Positions 34,508-43,342 of a DNA stretch of 64,000 nucleotides are shown here, piece after piece; position 1 is the first letter of the stretch; the number at the start of each line of letters is the position of its first letter. The notes beneath the pieces are model-generated. The model searched no databases. It was given only the letters and a program-made list of their open reading frames with translations, and was not told where the DNA came from. The DNA is from Maribacter luteus (lineage in GTDB: Bacteria; Bacteroidota; Bacteroidia; Flavobacteriales; Flavobacteriaceae): positions 372,001-436,000 of the forward strand of contig NZ_WKJH01000002.1 in the NCBI RefSeq assembly GCF_009674825.1. Direction: 5' to 3'. Made by a program: the position numbers and the translations under genes.

Positions 34508-35704
34508 ATGAAAACTACAACAGTGAACCGAAGAGAATGGTTAAAAAAAGGCATGCTAACCGCAGCCGGTGTAATGGCCGCACCTTACTTATCACATGGT
34601 GCATTTTCCTCCCGCCCCATAACGATAGATGCAGAAGGCAATATTCCTTACACTCCTTTTTTCAAAGAGTACCTACCCTATAACGTAACCAATTCCGTAG
34701 ATCTTGCCGCAAAACTGAATGCCAATGAAAATCCCTACGGACCATCACCAATGGCCGTTGAGGCATTACAGAAAGTGGCCTATAAAGGTAATCGTTATGC
34801 TTGGCAAGAACTCTTCGACCTTATGGATAAAATAGCCAAGTATGAAGGCCTGGAATCCAAGAACATTATCATGGGTCCCGGTTCATCGGATATCTTGGAA
34901 AAAACAGCCATGGTATTTTTCAAGGATGGAGGCAATGTGGTTTCTGCCGATCCCTCATATATGTCGTTGATCAAAGTTGCACAGGCAACAGGCGGTACAT
35001 GGAAAGCCATTCCCTTAAAAGATGATTGGTCCCACGATTTGGACGCCATGGAAAAGGCCATTGACGCAGACACCAAACTGGTATATATATGTAACCCCAA
35101 CAATCCAACAGGAACCATCACGGATTCTAAAAAGTTAATGGATTTCTGTTCTCGGGTTTCTGAAAAAGTCCCGGTTTTCGTAGACGAAGCTTATTTAGGC
35201 TTTTTGGAAGACGGACATAAAGTACATAGCATGGCGCCACTGGTAAAAGAAGGCAAGAATGTTATCGTAGCTAGAACCTTCTCAAAAATACACGGTATGG
35301 CCGGCCTTAGGGTAGGATACGGTTTGGCAACACCTGAAACCTTGGCAAGAATCGAAAAAATAACAAGAGGTGGTATGGGAATATCGTTCACTTCGATCTT
35401 TGCCGCGTTGGCCAGTATGGACGACATTGAATTCCAAAAAAAATCGAGAGACCTGAATACCGCTTCTAGAAAATATGTCTTTGAAGCACTGAAGGAAATG
35501 GGACATAAACCAGTTGAATCCTATACAAGCTTCATGATTTTCCCTATTGAAATGGAAGGCAAGGCCTTTTTAGAAAAAATGACCGCTGAAAAAGTAGGCG
35601 TCAGGGCTTTCGAATTCATGGACAAAACCTGGTGTCGTGTAAGTATGGGTACCATGGACGAAATGAAACTATTTACAGCTGCGTTGGACAAAGTTCTAGT
35701 CTAG
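34508..35704 (+). CDS. Tat-exported class I/II aminotransferase (HisC-like)
   Basis: The 398-residue protein starts with a twin-arginine signal (NRREWLKKGMLTAAGVMAAP). The enzyme part is a PLP aminotransferase of the histidinol-phosphate type: KLNANENPYGPSP, GPGSSDILE, NPNNPTG, and the PLP Lys in ARTFSKIHGMAGLRVGY. Export of a PLP enzyme is unusual for HisC, so it probably acts on an amino compound in the periplasm and not in histidine synthesis. Confidence 0.9.
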   Translation: MKTTTVNRREWLKKGMLTAAGVMAAPYLSHGAFSSRPITIDAEGNIPYTPFFKEYLPYNVTNSVDLAAKLNANENPYGPSPMAVEALQKVAYKGNRYAWQELFDLMDKIAKYEGLESKNIIMGPGSSDILEKTAMVFFKDGGNVVSADPSYMSLIKVAQATGGTWKAIPLKDDWSHDLDAMEKAIDADTKLVYICNPNNPTGTITDSKKLMDFCSRVSEKVPVFVDEAYLGFLEDGHKVHSMAPLVKEGKNVIVARTFSKIHGMAGLRVGYGLATPETLARIEKITRGGMGISFTSIFAALASMDDIEFQKKSRDLNTASRKYVFEALKEMGHKPVESYTSFMIFPIEMEGKAFLEKMTAEKVGVRAFEFMDKTWCRVSMGTMDEMKLFTAALDKVLV

Positions 35705-35738
35705 ATTAAGTTTAAAATGCTCGTAGCCATAAGTGCTT

Positions 35739-35767
35739 GAAGCTAGATGAACATTAAATCTAGCTTC
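35739..35767 (+). other. strong hairpin between aminotransferase and permease genes
   Basis: GAAGCTAGAT (35739-35748) and ATCTAGCTTC (35758-35767) are exact 10-bp arms with a 9-base loop, then GGGCCTTTATT. It could partly terminate or set a lower level of the downstream permease. Confidence 0.55.
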
Positions 35768-35821
35768 GGGCCTTTATTACCGGCAATTGATGAAAAAATT
35801 TAAAACACAACTTAATTAGAT

Positions 35822-36952
35822 ATGAATTTTGCCTTACAAAAAACCCTGGAACTCCTTATTATAATAGGTTTGGGAATATTTTTGCAGAAAAAAGTCGCAA
35901 AACAGGATTTAAAGGGAGTTAAAGTCCTAGTTCTTAGCGTTGCCTTACCTGCAACAATTTTCGCCGCTTTACTTAAAATTGAATTAAAGGGAACACTACT
36001 GGTATTTCCTTTACTGGCGCTCTGTTTTAACCTTTTAATGTTACTGGCTTCAAAATATGTTCTTGCGAGCACATTGCCTACAGAGGAAAATGCCAAAAAA
36101 AGAACTTTAATGATGCTATTGCCCTCCTTAGCACCCGGATTATCATGTTTCCCATTTCTTGTTGTTTATATTGGGGAAGACTCCCTTGCTTTGGCTGCCC
36201 TTGCAGATGTAGGCAATAAGGTATTTGGCCTTATTCTCCTGTATCTGCTGGCAATGCATTGGTACCACAAACGATCCATAAAAGAAGCTGATTCCTCTAC
36301 GGGTGGTAAACTTAAAAGTTTAGTGATGTCCTTGATAAACGAACCGATCAACATAGTGATCATCTTAGGATTGATAATGTTAAGCTTTGGGTTAAACCTG
36401 ACCTCATTACCCGGTTTTCTTCAAAATACCGTACTGAGTATGAAAGTTTTGATGACGCCTTTGGTATTATTGTTCATTGGTATGGCCGTGCGCATCAACC
36501 CAGGGGAATTCGGTATGATCTTATCTTTATTGGTCAGGCGCGCCGGAATCGCATTTTTATTATCAGGAATCTTTGTTCTATTAGTGCCGAGCCTTGCCCC
36601 TGCCATGATTTTACTCTTGGTGGTGTTTCCACAGAGCTCATGCAGTTTTTGGCCTTATGCCCATATGAGTACGGTAAGTGCAATGGAGGATAAAGACGAA
36701 CAGAAAGAACCGACTTTCGATATTAACTTTGGCGTGAATATACTGGCTTGTTCTTTACCTTTTTCAACGTTGCTCATTATCGGGGTTTTCTCTTTCAGTG
36801 ATTTTTTCCTTCCAGCTTTGAACTTGGTTCTATTGGGTTCCATGATGGTCGCCGTATCATTCGCACCCGTTCTTTATAGAAAATTAAAATCGATCAAAAA
36901 GGGAAAAAAAATAGAAAATTTTTCGGTAATACCTTCCAACGAGAATAACTAA
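35822..36952 (+). CDS. AEC-type permease
   Basis: The 376-residue protein has about ten helices in two similar halves, resembling auxin efflux carrier/malonate-type permeases (SLAPGLSCFPFLVVYIGED; VVFPQSSCSFWPYAHM). The C-terminus is short and Lys-rich. It is last in the receptor-lipoprotein-aminotransferase unit and would move the substrate or product across the inner membrane. The family call is moderate. Confidence 0.7.
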   Translation: MNFALQKTLELLIIIGLGIFLQKKVAKQDLKGVKVLVLSVALPATIFAALLKIELKGTLLVFPLLALCFNLLMLLASKYVLASTLPTEENAKKRTLMMLLPSLAPGLSCFPFLVVYIGEDSLALAALADVGNKVFGLILLYLLAMHWYHKRSIKEADSSTGGKLKSLVMSLINEPINIVIILGLIMLSFGLNLTSLPGFLQNTVLSMKVLMTPLVLLFIGMAVRINPGEFGMILSLLVRRAGIAFLLSGIFVLLVPSLAPAMILLLVVFPQSSCSFWPYAHMSTVSAMEDKDEQKEPTFDINFGVNILACSLPFSTLLIIGVFSFSDFFLPALNLVLLGSMMVAVSFAPVLYRKLKSIKKGKKIENFSVIPSNENN

Positions 36953-37114
36953 TAAACAAAAATAAAACCAACGGCTTTATCACAAATATTATAACACGAT
37001 TATGTAAAAAAAACCTTTTTTTAATAAACCAATAAACTTAAGTACCAATTAACCAACCAGTTTTATTACCCCAATACCTCCTTAATTCTTATTGCTGTTC
37101 ATAATTGTGTTTTA

Positions 37115-37148
37115 AAAAAAGGGAAGCCACTACGGACTTCCCTTTTTT
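37115..37148. terminator. bidirectional terminator
   Basis: A7-GGGAAG, a 10-base loop, then CTTCCC-T6. It lies between the convergent permease gene and the copper operon and can end both. Confidence 0.85.
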
Positions 37149-37172
37149 ATTGCATATTTTTCAATGCTTCTT

Positions 37173-38024
37173 CTAAAACTCCATTTCAAAAAACAGGCTA
37201 CTAGCCTCATTTTCATCGGTAACTTCTTCCCCTTTTAATACCTCACTTGTGGCATTCAATACTTGCAGATTCACCACCCAATACCCTGTCATGGTCAATG
37301 ACAACTTGCCTGTGTACATGGTAGAAACTTCGTCATAAGTTAAATCTACGTTGTTCGGGGAAGTATGGTTTCCCATACTGGGCATTCTGGGATCGATCAA
37401 TATTCCGTAATCCCTAACAGGGGAAAAAGCCTTCATACTATCCATTTTATAAAGCATGGCAGAAAAATCATTTACTGCAACTTCAGGCTCCATAGGCATC
37501 ATGGCCAAAATATAACGGGAATCATCACTACCTGTAAAGACATTCACCCTTCTTTTATTGTCGGAAGGCATGTTTACCTCCAATTCCTTACTTGCAGAGT
37601 ATTCAACACCGCCAATGGTATAATTAATGGTCATCTCCCAATACTCCGTTTCGTTCCCTGCCATTTGGAATATGACAAAACCGGTATAAACCGCATCATC
37701 CCCTCCTTGGAGTACACTTGACCTTGGGCAAGAATGTTGCATTTCGGCCATATGCATCAATGGCATCCAAGAAACTTCCGCACCTGAAATATAACTATTG
37801 GTGTCATTATCCTTGATTCTTAAGGACAACTCATTATAACCGACCGTAAACTGATCCTGTTCAGCATATATTTCAATGGCATGGGAATTGGCCGTTAAGG
37901 TAGTCAGCATAGTAAATTCTGCCAATGGATTTTCATCCATGATAACATCATCATTATCGTCGCTGCATGAAAAAAAACTTGAGGTTATAATTATTATCGC
38001 TAATAGTAATTTGAAAGTTTTCAT
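37173..38024 (-). CDS. Met/His-rich lipoprotein of the copper uptake operon
   Basis: The start at 38024 (MKTFKLLLAIIIITSSFFSC) gives a 283-residue lipoprotein; a longer frame begins at 38069. The body has two Ig-like halves resembling YtkA/FixH-type domains. Met/His clusters (MPLMHMAEMQHSCP and PRMPSMGNHTSP) are typical metal-binding runs. It is the last gene after an OprC/NosA-like receptor, so it may receive or sequester copper. Copper binding is inferred. Confidence 0.72.
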   Translation of the reverse strand: MKTFKLLLAIIIITSSFFSCSDDNDDVIMDENPLAEFTMLTTLTANSHAIEIYAEQDQFTVGYNELSLRIKDNDTNSYISGAEVSWMPLMHMAEMQHSCPRSSVLQGGDDAVYTGFVIFQMAGNETEYWEMTINYTIGGVEYSASKELEVNMPSDNKRRVNVFTGSDDSRYILAMMPMEPEVAVNDFSAMLYKMDSMKAFSPVRDYGILIDPRMPSMGNHTSPNNVDLTYDEVSTMYTGKLSLTMTGYWVVNLQVLNATSEVLKGEEVTDENEASSLFFEMEF

Positions 38025-38073
38025 TGTATTGTTTTTAATTGTTGTTGAAATAATAGTGTTAGTAAGCATATAA

Positions 38074-40107
38074 TTAATTGATAGAATAAGAAACGGTCAT
38101 GAAAAAATTACGGCCCATTCGGGGGATATTCTTCCAATCGGTATAGGTTGAGTAGTATTCATCAAAAACATTCTCAACACCCAGTTTAAGGTAAAGCTCA
38201 TTTGAGTTGATTGAAAATGTTCTTCCCAATGAAAGGGAGAAAACCGTATAAGCATCGGTTTGATCTTCTCCGAAATCCGGATTATAATCCACTTGCTTTC
38301 CTGCCCCCCTCATTGATATGGAACCGGAAAATTTACCATCTACATATCGAATACTGGAACCATATGCCAACGGGCTGATAAAAGGTAAATTACGCCCATC
38401 ACCATCCACACCTCTATGGTAAGTCAAAACTCCTGTCCATTTTAGCTCAGGAAGAATATCGTATTCCGCATTACAAGAAATATTATATAAATGGGCATGA
38501 TCCAAGTTCTTATAGATTTTTACCCCGTCGGCACCAATGGTCATTGCACTAAGCGTTGGATCTACCTCCCCAATGATATAATCAATCATATAGAAATAGT
38601 TTCCTTCCAAGTCGATCGTTAACTTTTCATCCTTAAACGAAATCTTGGCATTCGCCTCTAAGGCCTTCTCATTCTCTAGATTGGGATTACCTATATAGTC
38701 ATGGTTATCAAAGCTATTGAACAGATAAAACCCAAAGGCCTCAGAAACCGAAGGAGCCCTATCCCCATAAGATATTCCGCCGTTAAATTGATACGCACCC
38801 ATATCAGTATTATATTGCAAGGCAACACTTTTAAGGAATCGTGTCTTATGCCGTGACATATCGGGATAAAATATCCTTAAACTGCTCAACCCGAATTCAT
38901 CGGCCACATTGCTGTTTTGAACGGCCAAACGTGTAGAGAGTTTTAAGGAACTTCCTTTAAAATCGATAACATCTTCGGCATAAATGGCGGAATTCAATGT
39001 TCGTATATCAGGCCAAGTAAGCATGAACATAGGGCTTTCATCAGGATCATTCGGATACATGGTCATCTCGGCCAATGAACGGTTGTAATAACCGTCCAAT
39101 TTAAGCAACAACCTATGTGCCCCCTGCCTTAGGTTCACTCGGGAAAAATACCCATAGGTATCGCTCCATCCGGGCATATCCATCCGTATGGGCACATCGG
39201 GTCTTTTGGAATCGTCCATCACATGCGTAACCTTGTTGGCATATAATTTGGTTTCCCAATCAGTAAATGAGCCAAAAAGCGTATCCTGAAACCAACCGAC
39301 CGAGCCAATATAAGCTTGGGCCAAAGATACATCCATAGGTAAGGCAGGATAACCAACATCGCGGGCTTCGTCAAAAATAAAGGTAGCGGTCAATTTTCTA
39401 TCGTCACTTACCCTAAAGCCAACATTAGCAGAAACATTATACTTCTCAAATTGGGAATATTCAATTTCTCCCCCTCCCCCAGCAGTATAATTATCTGCCT
39501 TTCTATAAATAATATCGGTATCCAAATAGAATTCGGAATTTGAATAATTGAGTTCTCCACCGAAAATTCTTGCTGCGTTGCTACTTTCACCTCCTGCTTC
39601 AACAGAACCATACCAGCCCTTTGGTTTAAAATTGCTTTTTTCCAATTTTAAATCGATAGCCCCACCGATGGTTGAACCCTGCTCCGCACCTTGTTGCCCA
39701 CTTGTTACATGGGCTTCTGATAAGTTGGAAACATCAACATAGGACGTAACTGGATCCATTTTATCGGTACATGCACCAAAAACCCTCATACCATCAATAG
39801 TGACCGACAGGCGTTCTGAAGACATGTCATTCAGCACAGGCTCCCAAGCATAAGCCCCTCTTTTAATCATATTCACCACACTTGAAGATTCCAGATACTC
39901 ATCCAAGGTAGACAAAGGTTTGTTCTGGGCATTGTGCTCAAGGGCCTTGTTAAAGGAAGAAATCACAATGACCTCTCCCAAATTAATAAGCAAAATACTG
40001 TCACTTATAGTTTCCACTTTCACATCCTGGGAATACCCAATGGCCATAAATAGCGCATAGAATAATATGCCAATGGAATATGGAAACCGTTTCTGAAAGG
40101 TCGGCAT
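38074..40107 (-). CDS. TonB-dependent copper receptor, OprC/NosA-like
   Basis: About 677 residues from the start at 40107, which gives a normal signal peptide; an upstream ATG is at 40143. The plug contains GACTDKMDPVTSYV, the C-x3-M-D-P motif of OprC, where Cys and Met bind copper. RMDMPGW and other Met-rich loops follow in the barrel. NosA, the Pseudomonas relative, is needed for copper loading of N2O reductase. The gene lies 9 kb from nosZ under a related promoter. Confidence 0.88.
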   Translation of the reverse strand: MPTFQKRFPYSIGILFYALFMAIGYSQDVKVETISDSILLINLGEVIVISSFNKALEHNAQNKPLSTLDEYLESSSVVNMIKRGAYAWEPVLNDMSSERLSVTIDGMRVFGACTDKMDPVTSYVDVSNLSEAHVTSGQQGAEQGSTIGGAIDLKLEKSNFKPKGWYGSVEAGGESSNAARIFGGELNYSNSEFYLDTDIIYRKADNYTAGGGGEIEYSQFEKYNVSANVGFRVSDDRKLTATFIFDEARDVGYPALPMDVSLAQAYIGSVGWFQDTLFGSFTDWETKLYANKVTHVMDDSKRPDVPIRMDMPGWSDTYGYFSRVNLRQGAHRLLLKLDGYYNRSLAEMTMYPNDPDESPMFMLTWPDIRTLNSAIYAEDVIDFKGSSLKLSTRLAVQNSNVADEFGLSSLRIFYPDMSRHKTRFLKSVALQYNTDMGAYQFNGGISYGDRAPSVSEAFGFYLFNSFDNHDYIGNPNLENEKALEANAKISFKDEKLTIDLEGNYFYMIDYIIGEVDPTLSAMTIGADGVKIYKNLDHAHLYNISCNAEYDILPELKWTGVLTYHRGVDGDGRNLPFISPLAYGSSIRYVDGKFSGSISMRGAGKQVDYNPDFGEDQTDAYTVFSLSLGRTFSINSNELYLKLGVENVFDEYYSTYTDWKNIPRMGRNFFMTVSYSIN

Positions 40108-40230
40108 TTGACAATGCGACCCACCACCAATTACAATTCGCATTTGATTTGTTTTAAACTAACTGATTGATTGAAGGATACCGATACTCTATTGAAAAGA
40201 AGTTTCAATAAGTAGATATGTAAGACAAAA

Positions 40231-40608
40231 TCAGCAGAATTCCGGTGGTTGTGCTATATCAATGGTAAAAAGGTTTGAAATAAAAGTCTGCGCCGCACTA
40301 TAATTTTCTTGCCGAACTATGAACGTATTCATTTTTAGGTTAATCTGCAAGAAAGATTGAAAAAACAGAATAGGCTGAACTTCGGCCTTTGACTGTTTTT
40401 CCCCGAACGGATTATCCTCATTACGATCCATCTCCTTTGCCAATTGCTTGGCCAAATAACATTTACCATCGCAATGCAATTGAGGCTTCTCTTTATTTTC
40501 ACAAAGAACGTTGGCGATATAATCATAATCGATTACGTACTCGGCTATTGGCCATATAGGTTTGGCCAACATTATCAAAGCAACGAAAACAATTATATGG
40601 GCTTTCAT
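40231..40608 (-). CDS. small membrane/periplasmic Cys protein ahead of the copper receptor
   Basis: The ATG at 40608 gives 125 residues with an N-terminal hydrophobic segment (HIIVFVALIMLAKPIW), then C-x(9)-C-x(3)-C in LHCDGKCYLAKQLAKE and a final Cys at the C-terminus. Similar CxGKCYL proteins occur beside TonB receptors in Bacteroidota. An upstream frame to 40635 would place the start before the predicted -7 box. The predicted start of transcription is within a few bases of the ATG, so the message may be leaderless. Role in copper handling is inferred. Confidence 0.72.
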   Translation of the reverse strand: MKAHIIVFVALIMLAKPIWPIAEYVIDYDYIANVLCENKEKPQLHCDGKCYLAKQLAKEMDRNEDNPFGEKQSKAEVQPILFFQSFLQINLKMNTFIVRQENYSAAQTFISNLFTIDIAQPPEFC

Positions 40609-40613
40609 GTGGC

Positions 40614-40657
40614 CAAAGATAATTGAAGACATCAATCAAAACATATGATAAATGTCA
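40614..40657 (-). promoter_or_regulatory. copper operon promoter with FNR-type site
   Basis: TGATAAATGTCA lies at 40646-40657. A perfect leftward -7 box TATCTTTG (complement of 40614-40621) is centred 34 bp away. The site differs by one base from the nos site at 28583. Confidence 0.75.
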
Positions 40658-40659
40658 TA

Positions 40660-40683
40660 ATTAAAGATATTTATATCTTTAAT
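40660..40683. repeat. perfect 11-bp inverted repeat upstream of the copper operon
   Basis: Arms ATTAAAGATAT and ATATCTTTAAT flank TT. The inner GATA-N4-TATC core is centred 20 bp upstream of the FNR-type site. The nos promoter has GATA-N4-TATC at 28602-28613, centred 19 bp upstream of its site. A second regulator site is possible. Confidence 0.6.
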
Positions 40684-40773
40684 GTGTTTAATTACTCAAA
40701 TAGAAATATAACAAGCTTTGTCCCGAAACCTGAAACACCGATTCATAACTATTCAAAGGCTGAAAAAAAGGAA

Positions 40774-40810
40774 TAAAAAAAAGGGGGGAAACCAATAACT
40801 TGATTTCCCC
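40774..40810 (-). terminator. terminator after the hemN-usp unit
   Basis: Read leftwards, GGGGAAA and TTTCCCC form the stem (40785-40810) and a run of eight T follows the C-rich arm (complement of 40774-40782). Confidence 0.8.
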
Positions 40811-40839
40811 GTATTTATTTCAATAAATTGAAGAATTCT

Positions 40840-41661
40840 CTATATTTTAAAGGTAACAACGGGCACATTGGAATGATTGGCAATATCCTCACCGATACTA
40901 CCCATAAAGAAATGGGACAGGCCTTGCCTACCATGTGTAGGAATACCAATGATATCCGCGGCTATTTCATCCCCATAATTCAAGATTCCGTTTTCGACAC
41001 TATAATCATTGTAAATATCAACTTTGATATCTACACCGGCTTTACTTAAAAACTTCGAAATTCTTTCATTCGCATCGCTGGTACTCAAGAAATCATCACC
41101 TGGCGTATTGATATAAACTAATTTCAATTCTGCTGAAAGCAAACCTGCAAAATTTTTGGCTTTATGAAAGGCTTCAATACTTTCTTCTTTAAAGCCACTT
41201 GCAAATAAGAACTTACGTGCCTTGAAATTAATTTGCTCTTTTTTGATCACCAATACAGGTATGTCAGAATTACGAACCACACGCTCGGCATTGGAACCGA
41301 CAAAAATCTCTTTTAAACCATCAGTCCCATGGGAACCCATTACGATCAAATCGGCTTCATTGGAAGTAGCCACATCGTTTACCTCGCTAAACACTTTGAA
41401 ATGCTTTACGATTGGTGTTATCTTTATTCCATCGAGATACGGTTTATCCAGAAATTCAGTAAACCTTTTTTCTGCCAATTTTATCAGAAAAACGGTCTGT
41501 TCGGGATGAAAAGCTTCTGATGAGGTGACAATAGCTTGGTTCAATTCTAACATATGCAGAGCCAAAATCTCAGCTCCATGTTCTTCAGCCAATGATGCTG
41601 CCACTCTTAAAGCATACTCTGATTGTTCGGAAAAATCAACGGGTACTACTATTTTTTTCAT
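40840..41661 (-). CDS. universal stress protein, tandem UspA domains
   Basis: The 273-residue protein has two Usp folds. The first ends in a full ATP-binding motif G-x2-G-x9-G-S (GSHGTDGLKEIFVGS); the second keeps most of it (THGRQGLSHFFMGS). It starts 29 bp after hemN and shares its promoter, linking it to low-oxygen growth. Confidence 0.92.
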   Translation of the reverse strand: MKKIVVPVDFSEQSEYALRVAASLAEEHGAEILALHMLELNQAIVTSSEAFHPEQTVFLIKLAEKRFTEFLDKPYLDGIKITPIVKHFKVFSEVNDVATSNEADLIVMGSHGTDGLKEIFVGSNAERVVRNSDIPVLVIKKEQINFKARKFLFASGFKEESIEAFHKAKNFAGLLSAELKLVYINTPGDDFLSTSDANERISKFLSKAGVDIKVDIYNDYSVENGILNYGDEIAADIIGIPTHGRQGLSHFFMGSIGEDIANHSNVPVVTFKI

Positions 41662-41690
41662 AATGTAGGTTTAATAACTTAGTTCAAATT

Positions 41691-43052
41691 TTAAATTGTC
41701 ATAGAAAACAACCTTGTTCCAGGTTCTTTTCTATGTAATAGAACGTCAAAAGCCATACAAATATTACGAATAAAGGGCTGGCCTTTTTCTGTGACCCTTA
41801 ATTCATCTATTCCAAATACCACCAAACCGTCCTGTTCCATTTCGGCAAGCTTGTCCTTGGCCAATGAAATCTCGGGAAAATAACTTTCTTCAGTCCCCCA
41901 TACGGTTTTAAAACGACACATTAAATTCAATATATGCTTTCTTATGACCCTATCTTCTTCCGTTAGGATATGGCCCCTATATATCGGAATAACATTATCC
42001 ACGACCAATCGCTCATATTCTTCCAAACTCTTGACATTTTGCGCGAAACTATACCAACTATCACTAATACTGGATGCGCCCAAACCGACCATAACCTGTG
42101 TTTTGGAAGCCGTATAACCCATAAAATTCCTGTGAAGCTTACCATATACCATAGATTGGTAAAGACTATCACTTTCCAGAGCAAAGTGATCCATTCCGAT
42201 TTCCTTATAGCCGACTTTGGTCAACAATTTCTTACCTTCCTCATATTGCTGACGCTTTGCATTGGGACTTGGCAAGTCCTCGTCCTTAAAACCACGTTGA
42301 CCGTTCCCTTTTATCCAAGGCACATGGGCATAACTATAAAACGCCAATCGGTCGGGTCGCAAGGATTTGGTCTTTAAAATGGTTTCCTCAACATGCTCCA
42401 ACGTTTGGTGTGGTAGACCAAAAATAAGATCATGGCTTACGGATGTATACCCGATTTCCCGGGCAGCTTCGGTCGCTTTTTTTACATTCTCAAAAGGTTG
42501 AATCCTATGAATTGCCTTTTGAACCCTTTCATTATAATCCTGCACCCCGTAACTAACCCTACGGAAACCTACATCAAACAATGCCTGCAAATGTTCTTTT
42601 GTCGTATTATTCGGGTGACCTTCAAAACTATATTCGTACGCATCGGCCTTATCGGCCAATTCGAATATTCCGTTGATCAATCTTTTAAGATTTTGAGGGG
42701 AGAAAAATGTAGGGGTACCGCCACCCAAATGCATTTCTTTAATCTTGGGTCTTGAACCTAAGAAATCGCAATACAGTGCCCACTCTTTCAACACAGCACT
42801 AATATAGGGTGATTCTACATCGTGTCTTTTCGTTATGCGCTTGTGGCATCCACAAAACGTACAAAGGCTTTCACAATACGGCAAATGAATATAGAGGCTT
42901 ATCCCCTCCTCTTCGTTACTCTCGTCAAAACTTTTCTTGAGGGTATTCATCCATTCCGCGTTGGAAAAGGTTTCCTGATCCCAATAAGGCACTGTTGGGT
43001 AGCTGGTATATCGCGGTCCTGGAATATTATATTTCTGGATCAAATGGCTCAT
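41691..43052 (-). CDS. hemN: oxygen-independent coproporphyrinogen III dehydrogenase HemN
   Basis: The 453-residue radical SAM enzyme has the opening PGPRYTSYPT, the C-x3-C-x2-C-x-C cluster in YCESLCTFCGCHKR, and the GGGTPTF motif, plus a HemN C-terminal domain. It makes protoporphyrinogen precursors without O2, so it is needed for haem under anoxia. An FNR-type site lies at about -41.5. Confidence 0.95.
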   Translation of the reverse strand: MSHLIQKYNIPGPRYTSYPTVPYWDQETFSNAEWMNTLKKSFDESNEEEGISLYIHLPYCESLCTFCGCHKRITKRHDVESPYISAVLKEWALYCDFLGSRPKIKEMHLGGGTPTFFSPQNLKRLINGIFELADKADAYEYSFEGHPNNTTKEHLQALFDVGFRRVSYGVQDYNERVQKAIHRIQPFENVKKATEAAREIGYTSVSHDLIFGLPHQTLEHVEETILKTKSLRPDRLAFYSYAHVPWIKGNGQRGFKDEDLPSPNAKRQQYEEGKKLLTKVGYKEIGMDHFALESDSLYQSMVYGKLHRNFMGYTASKTQVMVGLGASSISDSWYSFAQNVKSLEEYERLVVDNVIPIYRGHILTEEDRVIRKHILNLMCRFKTVWGTEESYFPEISLAKDKLAEMEQDGLVVFGIDELRVTEKGQPFIRNICMAFDVLLHRKEPGTRLFSMTI

Positions 43053-43071
43053 GTAAAAAATTTGTGTACCG

Positions 43072-43114
43072 CAAATATACGATGTATAGGGTCAAAAACA
43101 CATGACAATTATCA
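43072..43114 (-). promoter_or_regulatory. hemN promoter with FNR-type site
   Basis: TGACAATTATCA lies at 43103-43114. A perfect leftward -7 box TATATTTG (complement of 43072-43079) is centred exactly 33 bp away. Confidence 0.8.
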
Positions 43115-43342
43115 GAATGGGCTCTTGCGCTTACGGTCGTTTTTTAATGTTTTTTAGGCCGATATCCCATAAACATCCAACACCGAATAATACTGGACCA
43201 ACCTATTTTCAAGTATACATTTAACAGGAAAGCAAACCGGACCTTACGCCATTAACTAAACCCTAAAAATCAAGGTTATATCGAAAATTGACCAAATTTC
43301 GCACCCAAAAGACTTATTTTTATCCCAATTAAAAATTTAATC

